IMG/VR virus record: IMGVR_UViG_3300036850_000027
Span: 1 to 47,791 of that record
DNA length: 47,791 nt
Reading direction: 5' to 3' (one strand)
Source of the DNA: a virus
Shown here: positions 22,602 to 30,038 of the stretch, piece after piece
Layout of the letters: the number at the start of each line of letters is the position of its first letter
Position numbering within the stretch: position 1 is the stretch's first letter
Notes under the pieces: generated by a model
Seen by the model: the letters and a program-made list of their open reading frames with translations, nothing else
What the model was told of the DNA's origin: nothing
Databases searched by the model: none
Program-made: the position numbers and the translations under genes

Positions 22602-23015
22602 ATGGCGAACAACAGTGTGCAATTGAACCTGCCGCCAGGTCTGCTTCCAAAAGAGACGCGGACCACGGGCACGCGTGTGAATCACACGCAGAACGACGCG
22701 CTGCGTCCAGAACGGACGCATGAAGAGATCGACGCCGACTCAATGGCTTCTGAGCTGTTCGACGAAGCGCTCACGGCTGCACGGATCACAACGGCTGAAG
22801 TCGCGTATCTGTTCGGGTGTTCAGAGAGCGTCGTTCGACGCATGCGCTCGAAAGACGCCCGCGAGCGCGTCTCGTTCGCGCAGCTCCTCAGGCTCCCCCC
22901 AGCCTTTCACATCGAACTGCATCGTGTGATGAACCGCCGATTCGGCTTCGGCCGGGCGGCCCTGCTGCGGCTGCTCGACGCGGTCGGGGACCTCGCCTCT
23001 GTGGCGCAGTTATGA
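22602..23015 (+). CDS. early regulatory protein with HTH-like core
   Basis: This 137-residue protein has an unstructured N-terminus (about 1-45), then a helix-turn-helix-like segment (TAEVAYLFGCSESVVRRMRS, about 66-85) and a helical C-terminus (PPAFHIELHRVMNRRFGFGR). The position second in the early operon recalls CII-type activators, but sequence similarity is not evident. It overlaps the next ATG by 4 nt. Confidence 0.65.
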   Translation: MANNSVQLNLPPGLLPKETRTTGTRVNHTQNDALRPERTHEEIDADSMASELFDEALTAARITTAEVAYLFGCSESVVRRMRSKDARERVSFAQLLRLPPAFHIELHRVMNRRFGFGRAALLRLLDAVGDLASVAQL

Positions 23016-23164
23016 CAGAAGTGCTGATCGGAGCGGTGATCGTTGGACTCTGCGTGATCGGCACGGTGGCGCTGATCGGGTCGCTGCGGCTCTGGTGGTG
23101 GCGCCGTCGGCGGTACAAGGCGGTGGAGCGCGCAATCCGTCTCTCGCAATGGAGGTCTCGGTGA
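23012..23164 (+). CDS. 50-residue single-pass membrane protein
   Basis: The ATG overlaps the previous stop. Residues about 4-27 form one strong hydrophobic helix (GAVIVGLCVIGTVALIG), followed by WWWRRRR and a basic amphipathic tail, so the C-terminus should be cytoplasmic. Small early membrane proteins of phages often exclude superinfection or tune lysogeny; that role here is only inferred. Confidence 0.65.
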   Translation: MTEVLIGAVIVGLCVIGTVALIGSLRLWWWRRRRYKAVERAIRLSQWRSR

Positions 23165-23430
23165 GCGAACTGGTTCTCCACGACGCCTCGCTGTGGCCGT
23201 TGCGTATGGTGCGTCGCGAAGTCGCCGCGGCGCTCCGCATCTCTGAGCGGGAGCTGCGGCGCCGCATCGCGCAGCACCGCTTCCCGGCTCCAGACGACGG
23301 TCGCACTTGGTCGCGCGAGATGGTCAAGCGGTATGCCGAGGGCGGAGTGAAAGAGTTCGAGCGCGCGTATGCGCGGAACATCGAGGCGCAGCAGCGGAAT
23401 GCAGTGCGCGTTGTCGGAGGCCGGAAGTGA
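23161..23430 (+). CDS. small HTH (excisionase/MerR-like) protein
   Basis: This 89-residue protein starts at GTG 23161, 5 bases after GGAGG (ATG 23149 is a weaker choice). Residues about 18-60 have the winged-helix pattern REVAAALRISERELRRRI, then FPAPDDGRTWSREMVKRYA. It may be a second DNA-architecture or regulatory protein of the early operon. Confidence 0.7.
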   Translation: MSELVLHDASLWPLRMVRREVAAALRISERELRRRIAQHRFPAPDDGRTWSREMVKRYAEGGVKEFERAYARNIEAQQRNAVRVVGGRK

Positions 23431-23741
23431 ATCTGAAGGCGCTGGCGACGGACCTCGGGATCGAAGGTCGAAACCACCGTGCGGATTCGGAGAACGGCTT
23501 GAGTGCCACCCACTACCCGCATCCGACGAAGCCCGGCGTCCTTGTGACGCAGGCGCGGATCTGCCAGTTGCGGCACATCGCGGCCGGCAACTGCCAGCGC
23601 TGCGGGCGCACACGCGAGCACTACGCTGGCAACTGCGATGAGTGCCAAGCGCGCTACACCGCGATGAATCGCACGTACCGGGCTGGGCAGCAGCCGTGGC
23701 AGCCGGGGAGCCGCGGGCGCAAGCCGTATGTGAGGACATGA
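23427..23741 (+). CDS. zinc-ribbon protein
   Basis: This 104-residue protein starts at a GTG overlapping the previous stop. A four-cysteine ribbon CQRCGR...GNCDEC lies near residues 52-70, and the C-terminus is basic (GSRGRKPYVRT). It probably binds nucleic acid. Function is unknown. Confidence 0.65.
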   Translation: MNLKALATDLGIEGRNHRADSENGLSATHYPHPTKPGVLVTQARICQLRHIAAGNCQRCGRTREHYAGNCDECQARYTAMNRTYRAGQQPWQPGSRGRKPYVRT

Positions 23742-23748
23742 GCAGAAG

Positions 23749-23934
23749 ATGTACGACATTTCAGGCCACTGGATACCCCCGTGGGACGAGGACGGAAACG
23801 GCGTCGGCGCAGCCCTGCCGCTGGTGGTCAGCAACATGGCGCAGCGCCTTCGCGAGCTGCGCACACGGATCGAAGACGAGCGGTTGACGATTTCGATCAT
23901 GGAAGCGCGGAAGAGACCGGCGGAGGCACGGTGA
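23749..23934 (+). CDS. small early protein
   Basis: This 61-residue ORF has ATG 7 bases after the previous stop and overlaps the next ATG by 1 base. The N-terminus is Trp/Pro/Gly-rich (SGHWIPPWDEDG) and the C-terminus is a charged helix (AQRLRELRTRIEDERLTISIM, in part), likely a short coiled coil. No family is recognised. Confidence 0.55.
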   Translation: MYDISGHWIPPWDEDGNGVGAALPLVVSNMAQRLRELRTRIEDERLTISIMEARKRPAEAR

Positions 23935-24260
23935 TGGCGACAGAGACAAAGACGAGGCATACGCCGGGACCGTGGCTCGTGAGTGATCTCGATCATCGCG
24001 TGATCGGCCCAAAGCGGCAGTTGCAGGACTGCCATTCGGGCACACAGATCGGGCAGCTACTTGGCGTTGCACGCGTGCTTGAGCGCATGGACGAAACACA
24101 GGCCAACGTGAGCCTGATTGCTGCCGCGCCGGACATGCTCGCTGCGCTACGGGACACGCTTGACTACTGGGAGTCGACCGGATTTGCGGAATGCGCCGAT
24201 GGCTGCGACTGCATCGTTGAATCCGTGCGCGCTGCCATCGCTCGCGCTGAAGGCCAATGA
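23934..24260 (+). CDS. conserved phage protein with IAAAPDML motif
   Basis: This 108-residue protein contains NVSLIAAAPDMLAALRD, a signature of a widespread but uncharacterised phage family in early regions, plus TPGPWLVSDLD near its start. A cysteine cluster (CADGCDC) near residue 90 is unusual. Its ATG overlaps the preceding stop, and its end overlaps the next start. Confidence 0.75.
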   Translation: MATETKTRHTPGPWLVSDLDHRVIGPKRQLQDCHSGTQIGQLLGVARVLERMDETQANVSLIAAAPDMLAALRDTLDYWESTGFAECADGCDCIVESVRAAIARAEGQ

Positions 24261-24664
24261 GCGCCCTCGTCGTCTCGGCTGTCGTGCGCGAGGGCGACGT
24301 CCACGTGACCGACGAGTTTTACAGGACACGTCGACAGCGTGCGGCGAAGCGGTGGGGAGATGGAACCATCATCACGATCCGAATCGAGCCTGAAGACGAA
24401 GCGTCCAAGCACCATCACTACAAACATCTGTTCGGCCACTACCTGACGCCGGTCTCCGACTATACCGGCTACACCGTGACCGAGTTGAAGGACGAAATGA
24501 AAGCCCGGTTCCTCCCGGACGGCATGACGTCGTTGACGGACATGAACGCGGAGCAATTCGAGGAATTCAATCGGAGCGTCGAGCAGTGCATCCGAGAAGA
24601 GATCCCGGAAGCCTTTGAACGGTGCGCCGATGCGATGGCGCTTTACGACCGGAGAACGGCCTGA
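24257..24664 (+). CDS. hypothetical early protein near recombination genes
   Basis: This 135-residue protein has an acidic helical C-terminal half (TVTELKDEMKARFLPDG, LTDMNAEQFEEFNRSVEQC). The middle segment KHHHYKHLFGHYLTPVSDYTGYT resembles a phage family found beside annealing and exonuclease genes, where a short His/Tyr stretch is followed by such a helical tail. It may be an accessory to recombination. Function is not established. Confidence 0.65.
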   Translation: MSALVVSAVVREGDVHVTDEFYRTRRQRAAKRWGDGTIITIRIEPEDEASKHHHYKHLFGHYLTPVSDYTGYTVTELKDEMKARFLPDGMTSLTDMNAEQFEEFNRSVEQCIREEIPEAFERCADAMALYDRRTA

Positions 24665-24700
24665 AACAAAACGGCCCGTCACGCTGCAACATGACGGGCC
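24665..24700 (-). terminator. intrinsic terminator facing left
   Basis: GGCCCGTCA (24673-24681) and TGACGGGCC (24692-24700) form a perfect 9-bp stem with a 10-base loop. On the minus strand the stem is followed by GTTTTGTTTC, a T-rich tract, so it should terminate leftward transcription. On the plus strand it is followed by AAACCC and would only be a hairpin. It sits inside a rightward operon between two genes. Confidence 0.6.
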
Positions 24701-24729
24701 AAACCCAGCGCGAAGGAGGCGCTGAGTCC

Positions 24730-24969
24730 ATGAACCTCATTCTCGCACGAGATGAATCCTTTTGGCCACCGAAAGAGGAAACCGTCAGGCCGCATCCGAT
24801 ACACGTGGTCAGGGCCACGCATGCCCTGATCGCAGCCCTGCACACCTATCACCTGATCTTGACAGGTCGGACCGAGGAGTTCGTGAACTGGTCGGAGATG
24901 ACGACGGCCGAGCGGGACTTTCTGAATCAGCGCGTCCCGATGGTGGAACGCGCGGTGTGGGGAGTGTGA
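24730..24969 (+). CDS. small early protein before ERF gene
   Basis: This 79-residue protein has an AAGGAGG Shine-Dalgarno at 24712-24718. It is helical (VVRATHALIAALHTYHLILTG, read in part) with an acidic end (TTAERDFLNQRVPMVERAVWG). It overlaps the ERF gene start by 1 base. The upstream hairpin separates it from the previous gene. No family is recognised. Confidence 0.6.
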   Translation: MNLILARDESFWPPKEETVRPHPIHVVRATHALIAALHTYHLILTGRTEEFVNWSEMTTAERDFLNQRVPMVERAVWGV

Positions 24970-25742
24970 TGGCGCCACAGCCGCAAGTTCTCGCCGTCGC
25001 TCCGGTTGAATCGATGGTCCCAGCAGAGAGCGCGGACGCCGTGCAGATGTTCGAGCGGCTCGCGAAAGATCCGAACGCCTCGGTCGAGAAGATTGAGAGG
25101 CTGATGGCGCTGTGGGAGCGGATGGAGGGTCGCCGGGCCGAGGCCGAGTTCAACGCCGCGATGTCTTCGGCGCAAAAGGGTATGCGGCCGGTATTGGCCG
25201 ATGCGTCGAACCCGCAGACCAAGAGCCGCTATGCCTCCTACGGAGCCCTGGACCGAGCGATCCGCCCGATCTACACCTATCACGGCTTCGGGCTGTCCTT
25301 CGACACTTCGGACGGCGCTCCACCGGACCACGTCCGAGTGGTCTGCCACGTGACGCACGGCGCCGGATACTCCAGGCTCTATCACATCGACATGCCGGCA
25401 GACGGGAAGGGCGCCAAGGGCGGCGACGTCATGACGAAGACGCACGCCGCCGGCTCTGCCGTGACCTACGGGATGCGCTACCTGCTGAAGATGATCTTTA
25501 ACATAGCGGTTGGCGAGGATGACGATGACGGAAACCGCGCCGGGAAGAAAGCCGACGACAAGATTCCGGCCGGTTTCGATTCGTGGTTCACCGATATGAC
25601 TGCCGTTGCGGACAACGGCCTGAAGGCGCTCGACGCCGCGTGGCGGGCGAGCAAGCGCGACTTTAGGGCATACATCAACGACCACAAACGCGCGGAATGG
25701 GAAGCACTCAAGGTCAAGGCGGCCAAGGTGAAGGCGTCATGA
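24969..25742 (+). CDS. erf: ERF-family single-strand annealing protein
   Basis: This 257-residue protein resembles ERF recombinases, which anneal complementary single strands during phage recombination and circularisation. The ERF core is visible: EFNAAMSSAQKGMRPV, then SRYASYGALDRAIRPIYTYHGFGL (read in parts), then KGGDVMTKTHAAGSAVTYGMRYLLKMIF. The C-terminal region is acidic, then Lys-rich. It precedes a YqaJ-type exonuclease, the usual partner. The start is the ATG overlapping the previous stop. Confidence 0.9.
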   Translation: MAPQPQVLAVAPVESMVPAESADAVQMFERLAKDPNASVEKIERLMALWERMEGRRAEAEFNAAMSSAQKGMRPVLADASNPQTKSRYASYGALDRAIRPIYTYHGFGLSFDTSDGAPPDHVRVVCHVTHGAGYSRLYHIDMPADGKGAKGGDVMTKTHAAGSAVTYGMRYLLKMIFNIAVGEDDDDGNRAGKKADDKIPAGFDSWFTDMTAVADNGLKALDAAWRASKRDFRAYINDHKRAEWEALKVKAAKVKAS

Positions 25743-26422
25743 GTTTCACCGTCATCGAATGCGAGCAGCGGACGCCTGAGTGGGTCGCCGCGCGGCTCGG
25801 GCTGCTGACGTCGTCGTGTGCGGCTGAGATGTTGGCCACGATTTCCAAGGGAGAAGCCGCCGGCCGACGCAACCTCCGGGTACGGCTCGTGCTGGAGCGC
25901 ATCACGGGCCGGTGCCACGAACGCGGCGGAATGACCCAAGCCATGCAGGATGGCGTCGACCGCGAAGCCGACGCGCTGGCGCTCTACGAGGTCCTGACTG
26001 GCAACCTCGTCTCCAGGGCTGGCTTCGCGAGGCTGGATGGCGTCATGGCTGGTATGTCTCCGGATGGGGTCGTCGGTGACTGGGAGGGGCTCGTCGAGGC
26101 CAAGTCGCCCATCCCGGCGACGCATCTCGAATACATCCGGACAGGCATGGTGCCGGGGGAGTACATGAAGCAGATCATCCATGGACTTTGGGTCACCGGC
26201 GCCCTCTGGTGTGACTGGCTCTCCTACAACCCGGATTTTCCGGAACGGCTCCAATCCAAGGTGGTTCGCGTCGAGCGGGCCAATGTCGACATCACCGGAT
26301 ACGAGAAGAAGGCCAAAGCCTTCCTTGCTGAAGTGGACGCTGAAGTGAATTCGATCTCGACGCTGGCGAACCTCGGAGCGGCGTTTGGGACGGCGGCCGA
26401 CGAAGTCTTCGCGAGGCGATGA
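25739..26422 (+). CDS. YqaJ / lambda-exonuclease-like nuclease
   Basis: This 227-residue protein matches the YqaJ viral recombinase domain. It shows QRTPEWVAARLGLLTSS (substrate entry), TQAMQDGVDREADALALYE, and the PD-(D/E)XK core GMSPDGVVGD...LVEAKSP (about 102-121). It should resect double-stranded ends to give the single strands that ERF anneals. It overlaps ERF by 4 nt and the next nuclease by 4 nt. Confidence 0.9.
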   Translation: MSFTVIECEQRTPEWVAARLGLLTSSCAAEMLATISKGEAAGRRNLRVRLVLERITGRCHERGGMTQAMQDGVDREADALALYEVLTGNLVSRAGFARLDGVMAGMSPDGVVGDWEGLVEAKSPIPATHLEYIRTGMVPGEYMKQIIHGLWVTGALWCDWLSYNPDFPERLQSKVVRVERANVDITGYEKKAKAFLAEVDAEVNSISTLANLGAAFGTAADEVFARR

Positions 26423-27063
26423 TGGCGACACCACGATATGGCAGTTGTTGGATTTGGCCCACGTGGATAACGGGCCTGCTCTCAGGCGACAAGCAATGCC
26501 ACTTCGCTGCCTGGTACCGAAGCCATTACAAGTACGACAAGCGCCAAGATTCAACGTTCGATTCTGCTGCGTGGACGGCCCAGCACAACGCATTGGTGAT
26601 CAGCCGGAAGGACGAGCTCGAAGCCGATGGCTGGACCGTCACGCTTGAAGGCCAGAACGATTTCAAGTTGAAGGGCAAGTCGGCGGTTCTCTCCGGTAAG
26701 CCTGACATCATCGCGACGAGGAACGGCCAGACGCTCGTCGTCGACTGCAAGACTGGAAAGAAGCGCAACTCGGACTGGTTTCAAGTCCTGCTGTACATCC
26801 TCGCGCTGCGGCGACTGAGGCCGGAGCTGAAAGCCATCGGCGGGGAGGTCTGTTATTCGGACGGGCCTGTCCCTGTTCACCCTGAAGATCTGACACCTGA
26901 GCGGGAGGAGCAAATCTTCGCGATGCTGCGCCTAGTCGGCGGAGACGAACGCCCGGCGCACGTGCCGAGCAAGTTCGAATGCTCATTTTGTGATGTCGCT
27001 GAATGTACCGAGCGGTGGACTGCGCCGGACAAGGAACCGGAAACCGTAGCGGCGGAGTTCTAA
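26419..27063 (+). CDS. Cas4-like PD-(D/E)XK nuclease with Fe-S cysteines
   Basis: This 214-residue protein carries the Cas4/AddB-type signature. It has an N-terminal Cys27 (SGDKQCHFAAWY), His56, the nuclease core GKPDIIA (D96) and VVDCKTGK (D109, K111), and C-terminal C188-x2-C191-x4-C196. Four such cysteines normally hold a 4Fe-4S cluster. There are no Cas1/Cas2 genes or CRISPR array in the window, so the role is more likely end processing in recombination or replication. It is the second PD-(D/E)XK enzyme in a row. Confidence 0.85.
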   Translation: MMATPRYGSCWIWPTWITGLLSGDKQCHFAAWYRSHYKYDKRQDSTFDSAAWTAQHNALVISRKDELEADGWTVTLEGQNDFKLKGKSAVLSGKPDIIATRNGQTLVVDCKTGKKRNSDWFQVLLYILALRRLRPELKAIGGEVCYSDGPVPVHPEDLTPEREEQIFAMLRLVGGDERPAHVPSKFECSFCDVAECTERWTAPDKEPETVAAEF

Positions 27064-27066
27064 CAC

Positions 27067-27507
27067 GTGGGTGCGAGCAACTGTCCTCAATTGGCGTACC
27101 CAAAGGGCGACCCGCTTCTCCTGGTTCGACGGGCCAAGGAGAAGGCAGAGGCCGCGGAATGGCGACGCCTCTGCAAGAAGGTCGACCGTAGGGATAAACG
27201 CGTCTGCCAGGTCACGGGCAAGCACCTCGAGCCGGGCGCGGTCGATGAATGGGAGGCGCTAGAACGGCATCACCTCGAGTTTCGCAGCCAGAACAAAGGC
27301 CGCCGGCACGACTGGCAAAACGTGTGGACGGTGTCGAGGGGCGTGCATCGGTTGATTCACGGCGGGTACCTGAAAGTGCTCGACAAGCACGGCGAGAAAG
27401 CCGAGGACGTTCGCGACATCTATTCGGTCGAGTGGAATTATGCCCGGATCGACAAAGGACGTGAACCATGTTCAGTCTTGCGCGGCCTACGGAAGCGCGC
27501 GGCATAG
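27067..27507 (+). CDS. HNH-like protein of the recombination block
   Basis: This 146-residue protein starts at GTG 27067. It contains RRDKRVCQVTGKHLEPG, then EALERHHLEFRSQNKG, then NVWTVSRGVHRLIHGG. This gives an HNH-like arrangement (HH...N...H) with one Cys-x2-Gly turn. It resembles phage proteins placed where resolvase or nicking functions are expected. Catalytic competence is uncertain because the second Cys pair is missing. Confidence 0.72.
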   Translation: MGASNCPQLAYPKGDPLLLVRRAKEKAEAAEWRRLCKKVDRRDKRVCQVTGKHLEPGAVDEWEALERHHLEFRSQNKGRRHDWQNVWTVSRGVHRLIHGGYLKVLDKHGEKAEDVRDIYSVEWNYARIDKGREPCSVLRGLRKRAA

Positions 27508-27704
27508 TCGGCCAGTTGACGCTGACCTCCCTGATTAACTGCCTGGAAGCCAGGGTCGTGGTGCTCCGAGAAGCCGGGGATATGCCAGTGAAGATTGGCG
27601 GCCTCGCGGACCTGCTCGAGCAGGCCGTGCACTATCTGCATGAGATGGATGCGCGCGCCGTGCGCGTGGTCGAAGAGGCTGGGCGCGATTACGGAGATCA
27701 GTAA
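27468..27704 (+). CDS. small hypothetical protein
   Basis: This 78-residue ORF overlaps the previous gene by 40 nt in another frame. It is helical (LTLTSLINCLEARVVVLRE, GLADLLEQAVHYLHEMDARAVRVV in parts), probably dimeric. No motif is recognised. The short gap after it (27705-27746) holds no clear signal. Confidence 0.5.
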   Translation: MFSLARPTEARGIVGQLTLTSLINCLEARVVVLREAGDMPVKIGGLADLLEQAVHYLHEMDARAVRVVEEAGRDYGDQ

Positions 27705-27746
27705 AGCGATCGGGTTTAGGCGAATGCTTTCTGGGCTGGTGAAACA

Positions 27747-28562
27747 ATGGCGTACATCCAAGTTGAGGCCAGCGTCCGCACGCACAAGAAGTTCCTTAAG
27801 GTCGGCCCGGCCGCCTCTTGGCTGTGGCTGTGTGGGGTGGGGTATTGCCAGGATGGCCTCACGGACGGATTCATTCCCGCTGAGGCCCTGAAATACCTCG
27901 GCGTGAAAGCGCCGAGCTCGCTGAAAGATCAGCTCGTCGCGGTCGGCCTCTGGGATGAGGCGCCTGGCGGCTGGCTTGTGCATGATTACCTCCAGCACAA
28001 TAAGTCGGCCGCTGCCGTGGCTGATGTGAAGCACTCGAAACGGGCCGCTGGGGCCGCAGGGGGGCGGGCCTCTGGGGAAGCCCGTCGTGAAGCACACAGC
28101 GAAGCAGGTGCTTCAGCAGGTGCTGAAGCACCTATTGAACCACCCCGCGAACCCATCTCATCTCATCTCTGCTCTACTCATCTCATCTCATCTCAGCTCG
28201 GCTCGAGTACGGATAGCTCCGAGCCATCGAATGGCTCGAAGCCGGCTGCCTCAAATGGCTTCGTGATTGAATTTTCCACTGTCGGCAAAGGCGCAAAAAC
28301 ATGGGGGTTAACGCTCGAACAAATCGAATCGTGGCGTTCAGCCTACCCCGGCGTCGACGTCGAAGGCGAGTGCCGAAAAGCCCTCGCGTGGACCGAGGCG
28401 AACCACCGGAAGACGGCGAGCGGGATGCCGCGGTTCCTCGTGTCGTGGCTCAATCGCGTGGTCGATCGTGGCCGCAACGGCTTCGTAGTCTCGCCGTCGC
28501 CGTCGAAAGCTCTCCCAAAGTGGGCGCTTGAAGCGCAAGCGCGGAAGGCGAACGGCCAATGA
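27747..28562 (+). CDS. replication initiator / replisome organiser
   Basis: This 271-residue protein has a winged-helix N-terminus (AYIQVEASVRTHKKFLKVG, DGLTDGFIPAEALKYLGV, in parts) of the type seen in phage replication initiators. A low-complexity linker follows (about 100-165), then a C-terminal helical domain (TLEQIESWRSAYPGVDVEGE, then SGMPRFLVSWLNR) like DnaD/GntR-type organisers. The linker DNA carries an inverted repeat and a tandem 25-mer, as in origins embedded in initiator genes. It precedes a loader-like gene. Confidence 0.8.
   Translation: MAYIQVEASVRTHKKFLKVGPAASWLWLCGVGYCQDGLTDGFIPAEALKYLGVKAPSSLKDQLVAVGLWDEAPGGWLVHDYLQHNKSAAAVADVKHSKRAAGAAGGRASGEARREAHSEAGASAGAEAPIEPPREPISSHLCSTHLISSQLGSSTDSSEPSNGSKPAASNGFVIEFSTVGKGAKTWGLTLEQIESWRSAYPGVDVEGECRKALAWTEANHRKTASGMPRFLVSWLNRVVDRGRNGFVVSPSPSKALPKWALEAQARKANGQ
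28103..28132. repeat. inverted and direct repeats in the initiator gene
   Basis: GGTGCTTCAGC (28107-28117) and GCTGAAGCACC (28122-28132) form a perfect 11-bp inverted repeat with a 4-base centre. AGCAGGTGCT occurs directly repeated at 28103-28112 and 28115-28124. These look like initiator binding sites or a hairpin at an origin. Confidence 0.6.
28154..28203. repeat. tandem 25-mer built of CATCT units
   Basis: Two 25-base units start at 28154 and 28179, each with three CATCT pentamers followed by a variable 10-base end; 22 of 25 positions agree. The period is not a multiple of 3, so it is not a peptide repeat. Iteron-like origin elements are the simplest explanation. Confidence 0.55.
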
Positions 28563-29107
28563 CGCGCGTCTGGTTCGACTCGCAGATGGAGCGCATGCTC
28601 TCGCTCAAGGCGATGCCTGGGGACACCGACGAGTATTTCGCGGCCCTCTCCGACATCCCCGACGAGGTGCTCATGGCCGCGGTGAGTCACGCGCTGAAGA
28701 CGCGCACATGGTTCCCGGTGGCCGCTGAGCTCCGCGCCGATGCGGATGCGGTTGTGCGTCACCGAGAGGTTGAGCCGGAGCAATTCAAGCTGGTGGACGT
28801 GAAACACGCGCGCCAGGTCTACATTCCGAATCCGTTCGGCGGCCGAGGGCTCACAGTAGTCGTCACGAAAGAGTGGAGGCACGACTGCGACGTCTGTGAG
28901 GACACCGGATGGGCGCCGCGCGTCTGCGGCATGAGTGCACCGGAGTACCTACCAGAGGCGATCCGGCGCTTCTGTGAACGACGCATCCCGCATGGCCCGC
29001 ATGCGTGGGTCGAGCGCTGCGCATGTTTGAAAACGAACCCGACGATTCAACGCCGGCAGGCGGCGCAGCAGCGGTACTCCCAGTCCCCGGAAAAGGTAGG
29101 CGCATGA
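28559..29107 (+). CDS. helicase-loader-like replication protein with zinc site
   Basis: This 182-residue protein has an N-terminal helical part (WFDSQMERMLSLKAMPGD, DEVLMAAVSHALKTRTWFP) like phage P/loader-type N-domains. A cysteine cluster follows (CDVCEDTGW, CGM, then CERR and CAC), fitting a zinc-binding module. No Walker motif is present, so it is not a DnaC-type ATPase. Position after the initiator supports a loader or primosome role (inference). Confidence 0.7.
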   Translation: MTRVWFDSQMERMLSLKAMPGDTDEYFAALSDIPDEVLMAAVSHALKTRTWFPVAAELRADADAVVRHREVEPEQFKLVDVKHARQVYIPNPFGGRGLTVVVTKEWRHDCDVCEDTGWAPRVCGMSAPEYLPEAIRRFCERRIPHGPHAWVERCACLKTNPTIQRRQAAQQRYSQSPEKVGA

Positions 29108-29355
29108 AAAGCACCACGCGGTTTCGGCGGCGCTGTGCGTGCGGCAAGCAGTTCGGCGATAAGCGGGGCAATCAGTCGCAGTGTGTCACGTGCCGTCCGC
29201 CACGCGATCGCGAGCTTGCACCTCCGCTGTCGGAAGAGGAGCGCTGGCGCCGGTGGTTGCTGGCGGAGCTCGAGCCGTTCCATGGGCTGACCGTGCGCGT
29301 GAATGACCTGATCCTGCACCTGCGGGAACAGGCGAGCAAGGGGCGGGCGGCATGA
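29104..29355 (+). CDS. small zinc-ribbon protein
   Basis: This 83-residue protein starts at the ATG overlapping the previous stop. The N-terminus holds RRRCACGKQFGDKRGNQSQC and CVTCRPP, a four-Cys ribbon; the rest is an acidic/aromatic helix (EEERWRRWLLAELEPFHG). It probably binds nucleic acid or a replication partner. Function is unknown. Confidence 0.65.
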   Translation: MKSTTRFRRRCACGKQFGDKRGNQSQCVTCRPPRDRELAPPLSEEERWRRWLLAELEPFHGLTVRVNDLILHLREQASKGRAA

Positions 29356-29837
29356 TTGTGCTGGCGATCGATCCCGGTTGCGAGCAGAGCGCATGGGTGC
29401 TCTATGACGGCGAGCGGGTGCTGAAACACGGCATTACCGATAACTGCGAAATGCTCTCAGATGTGCTGATGGACGCGCTTGTGAACGGAAACCGCGTAGT
29501 GCTCGAGCAGATCGCCAGTTACGGGATGCCGGTCGGCAGAGAGGTATTCGATACGGTGTTCTGGACAGGCCGGTTTGCCGAGCGCGTCGGGCTGTTCGAT
29601 CTCCTGCTCCGCCGCGACGTCAAGATGCATCTGTGCAATAGCGCCCGCGCCAAGGACGCCAACATTCGTCAGGCGCTCATGGATCGCTTCGGAGGGGAGA
29701 AGGCCGCCAAGGGAAAGAAAGCCGCTCCTGGGCCGCTCTACGGGCTCAGAAAGGACGAGTGGCAAGCGCTGGCGCTGGCGGTGACATGGTGGGATGTGAA
29801 TCGCACCTCACAAGTCAAGGCGGAGTGCAGCACATGA
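29352..29837 (+). CDS. RuvC-like Holliday junction resolvase
   Basis: This 161-residue protein has the RNase H-fold resolvase pattern: MIVLAIDPGCEQSAW with D7, VVLEQIASYGMPVG with E52, and a C-terminal KDEWQALALAVTWWD supplying the last acidic residues. It resembles phage RuvC-like enzymes that resolve branched replication and recombination intermediates before packaging. It overlaps neighbours by 4 nt on both sides. Confidence 0.87.
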   Translation: MIVLAIDPGCEQSAWVLYDGERVLKHGITDNCEMLSDVLMDALVNGNRVVLEQIASYGMPVGREVFDTVFWTGRFAERVGLFDLLLRRDVKMHLCNSARAKDANIRQALMDRFGGEKAAKGKKAAPGPLYGLRKDEWQALALAVTWWDVNRTSQVKAECST

Positions 29838-30028
29838 CGCCTCTGAGTTGGTGGGCAAACCCGGCCCTCCGCGATGATCGCGAAGCCTTCTATCTGCGAG
29901 CCGATATTGAAGGCGAGCGGATACAGCGGGCTGCGAAACAGAGCTTGGCGTACGTCACGGCCATCGGGGACCGAGCGGACTATTGGAAGAAACCGAAGGC
30001 CACGGCGTATCACGACGAGGCGGCTTGA
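29834..30028 (+). CDS. small hypothetical protein
   Basis: This 64-residue ORF starts at the ATG overlapping the resolvase stop. It is helical and charged (LRDDREAFYLRADIEGERIQ in part) with Trp residues at the N-terminus. No motif is recognised. It is the first gene of the small-gene array. Confidence 0.6.
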   Translation: MTPLSWWANPALRDDREAFYLRADIEGERIQRAAKQSLAYVTAIGDRADYWKKPKATAYHDEAA

Positions 30029-30038
30029 GGGGTAGCAT

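Noticed and set aside
25478-26593. 371-codon minus-strand ORF opposite the ERF/YqaJ/Cas4-like genes
   Set aside because: It spans parts of three well-supported plus-strand genes and has no family features.
26419-27063. Cas4 as sign of a CRISPR-Cas locus
   Set aside because: No Cas1, Cas2 or effector gene and no regular spaced repeats are seen anywhere. Context is phage recombination.
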